In this document: in pieces, positions 62,772-64,000 of the stretch
Layout of the letters: each line of letters starts with the position of its first letter
How positions within the stretch are numbered: position 1 is the first letter of the stretch
DNA from: Cohnella rhizosphaerae
Lineage (GTDB): Bacteria; Bacillota; Bacilli; Paenibacillales; Paenibacillaceae
Assembly (NCBI RefSeq): GCF_029525575.1
Contig: NZ_JAPDIA010000008.1
Coordinates: 1,240,001 to 1,304,000, forward strand
Direction: 5' to 3'
DNA length: 64,000 nt
The notes under the pieces: generated by a model
Database searches by the model: none
What the model was told of the DNA's origin: nothing
What the model saw: only the letters and a program-made list of their open reading frames with translations
Translations under genes and position numbers: made by a program

Positions 62772-64000
62772 TTAGTTCACGGTCAACACCGGTTTATTGG
62801 CTGTGTTTTCTTTGCTGTTCAAGCTGATGCTTGCGCCGTTGCTGTTCTCGACCTGCAGCTTGAAGGTCGCTTTTTTTGTCTCCGCCAAACTGGCTGTTCA
62901 CATAACTTGAGGCATCGATCGTGTACCAGCCTGCCGCCGATACATTAAGCGTACCGATCAGTACCGCGTTCGTACTGCTGGGCTGATTGTTCCAGGTGAT
63001 CCCGCCAGTGCCCGATTCGATCCAGCTGTCGTTGCCTGCAAGTCCGTATACCTTGACAGGCGTCGATGCGGAGGCGGCGTTAACGTACACCTTCAGGAGC
63101 GCGGAAGCAACGGATGTGCCGGAGCGTCCGGTGAGATCGAATTTGACGAACCCTTTCCGGTTATAGCCCGCATCCGGATCTCCTTTTAGATCGATCGTCG
63201 ATGCGGTTCCATAGTTTGTCGTCGCATAGGTGCCGTCTCTGACGTAGGCGTCGCCGTTCGTCGCGTAGTCGGTCGAAGCGCTCGAAGACGTGGCGGCGCT
63301 CGTCGCAGCGCTCCATGCGCTTGTGCCTGCGCTGTTTTTAGCGCGCACTTTATAGGTATGCGTCGATCCTGTCGACAAGCCGGTGTGCGCGTAGGGAGAT
63401 GCGACGCTGCTCACGACAGCTCCATCCACTTCAAGATCGTAGCCCGTGGCTCCGGATGCGGTATTCCAGGTCACGTTGATCTGAGCCGAACCGGCCGCGG
63501 TCGCCGTCAACCCCGTAGGCACGCCAGGCGCGGAAGACGCTGCGCCGCCGCCCATGAACGCCACCATCGCCATGCCCGCCGCATTGCCCGATATGGTCAC
63601 TTCATTCGTGGCATAGTCTCTGCGGTTGTCGTGCCAGATCATTCGATTGTCATTGAACTGCACGATAGCAGGGTCTTCCTGGCCCGCCAGCAAGGGGTCC
63701 TGCTGATCGACGGCATATTGCGCGCTGGTCTCGAAGCCCTCGCTCCAGGATCCGCGAAGCTGATAGTTCGGATTGGTCATCCGGTTCAAGGTCGTGACGC
63801 GATGGCGAGGATTTTTAAACCAGGTCGTGCCCGCCCCGTTCAGCATGCTTACGCCCCAGGGGTTTTTGCCCAGCATAAAATCGATTTGCTGCTGAGCCAG
63901 CGCGGCATACGTGGTATTGCCGGTCAACTCCTGATACATCATCGCTTCAACCGCATTGTTGCTCATCGCTTCGTACGTTCCCCATTTGGGATCGCTGCTC
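62772..64000 (-). CDS. GH9 cellulase, C-terminal part, with FN3 and CBM96-like domains (cut by window end)
   Basis: About 409 codons of a secreted glycoside hydrolase family 9 endoglucanase; the start lies beyond 64000. The catalytic end is visible (FMLGKNPWGVSMLNGAG, FKNPRHRV, and the catalytic Glu region YATNEVTISGNAAGM), followed by fibronectin type III (PGVPTGLTATAAGSAQINVT) and a DNRLRE/CBM96-like domain (NGDAYVRDGTYATTNYGT, GYNRKGFVKFDLTGRSG). The frame breaks at the T7 run 62871-62877; after it, the protein ends FKLQVENSNGAS ... PVLTVN. It would degrade cellulose or related beta-glucans outside the cell. Confidence 0.92.

Overview
The window is high-GC (about 60%) DNA from an endospore-forming member of the Firmicutes, most likely Paenibacillaceae of the Paenibacillus/Cohnella type. 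The evidence is gene content and order: cotE near mutS-mutL-miaA-hfq, spoVK-hflX-ynbB-glnR-glnA, lexA divergent from a LysM gene of yneA type, mrfA-mrfB, a YesM/YesN-type two-component pair, and glycoside hydrolases. Most genes are on the minus strand. No rRNA, tRNA, CRISPR array or prophage was seen.

Layout. 1-5134: a YesMN-like two-component pair and a GH172 (DUF2961) enzyme. 5281-5835: a noncoding array of 51-bp tandem repeats. 5897-8169: acetyltransferase, carbon-nitrogen hydrolase, secreted NlpC/P60 hydrolase. 8272-12101: an OmpR-type two-component system and a Ser/Thr kinase with an extra P-loop-like domain. 12329-17447: a tightly packed run with two base-excision repair enzymes (Fpg/Nei, endonuclease IV), a cREC receiver-like protein, a thioredoxin, an ABC ATPase and a THUMP/FtsJ-type methyltransferase, headed by a HAD phosphatase. 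17581-21349: mrfBA repair genes. 21737-25903: metH and a divergent mtnD-like dioxygenase. 25964-29051: a HAD hydrolase, small proteins, and the lexA/yneA SOS locus with five LexA-box-like sites. 29322-36853: glnA-glnR-ynbB-hflX-spoVK plus small enzymes. 37038-39575: a class A penicillin-binding protein. 39734-48064: the mutS-S41 peptidase-mutL-methyltransferase-miaA-hfq operon. 48560-50125: an insertion sequence. 50273-50497: a 15-bp tandem array. 50541-52880: amidoligase and cotE. 53000-64000: exporter, dioxygenase with its AraC regulator, M32 carboxypeptidase, beta-carbonic anhydrase, an MHYT-GGDEF-EAL protein and a GH9 cellulase cut off by the window end.

DNA repair is the dominant theme: mutS, mutL, fpg, nfo, mrfAB, lexA and yneA lie within 36 kb, and a LexA-like box sits inside the proposed mrfA promoter. 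A second theme is sporulation (cotE, spoVK).

Quality warning: about 25 frame breaks were found in some 20 genes, nearly all at homopolymer runs of five or more and many in conserved housekeeping genes (mutL, metH, mrfA, cotE). They look like uncorrected long-read errors, not gene decay, so these genes are annotated over their full reconstructed extent as CDS with the break positions stated.
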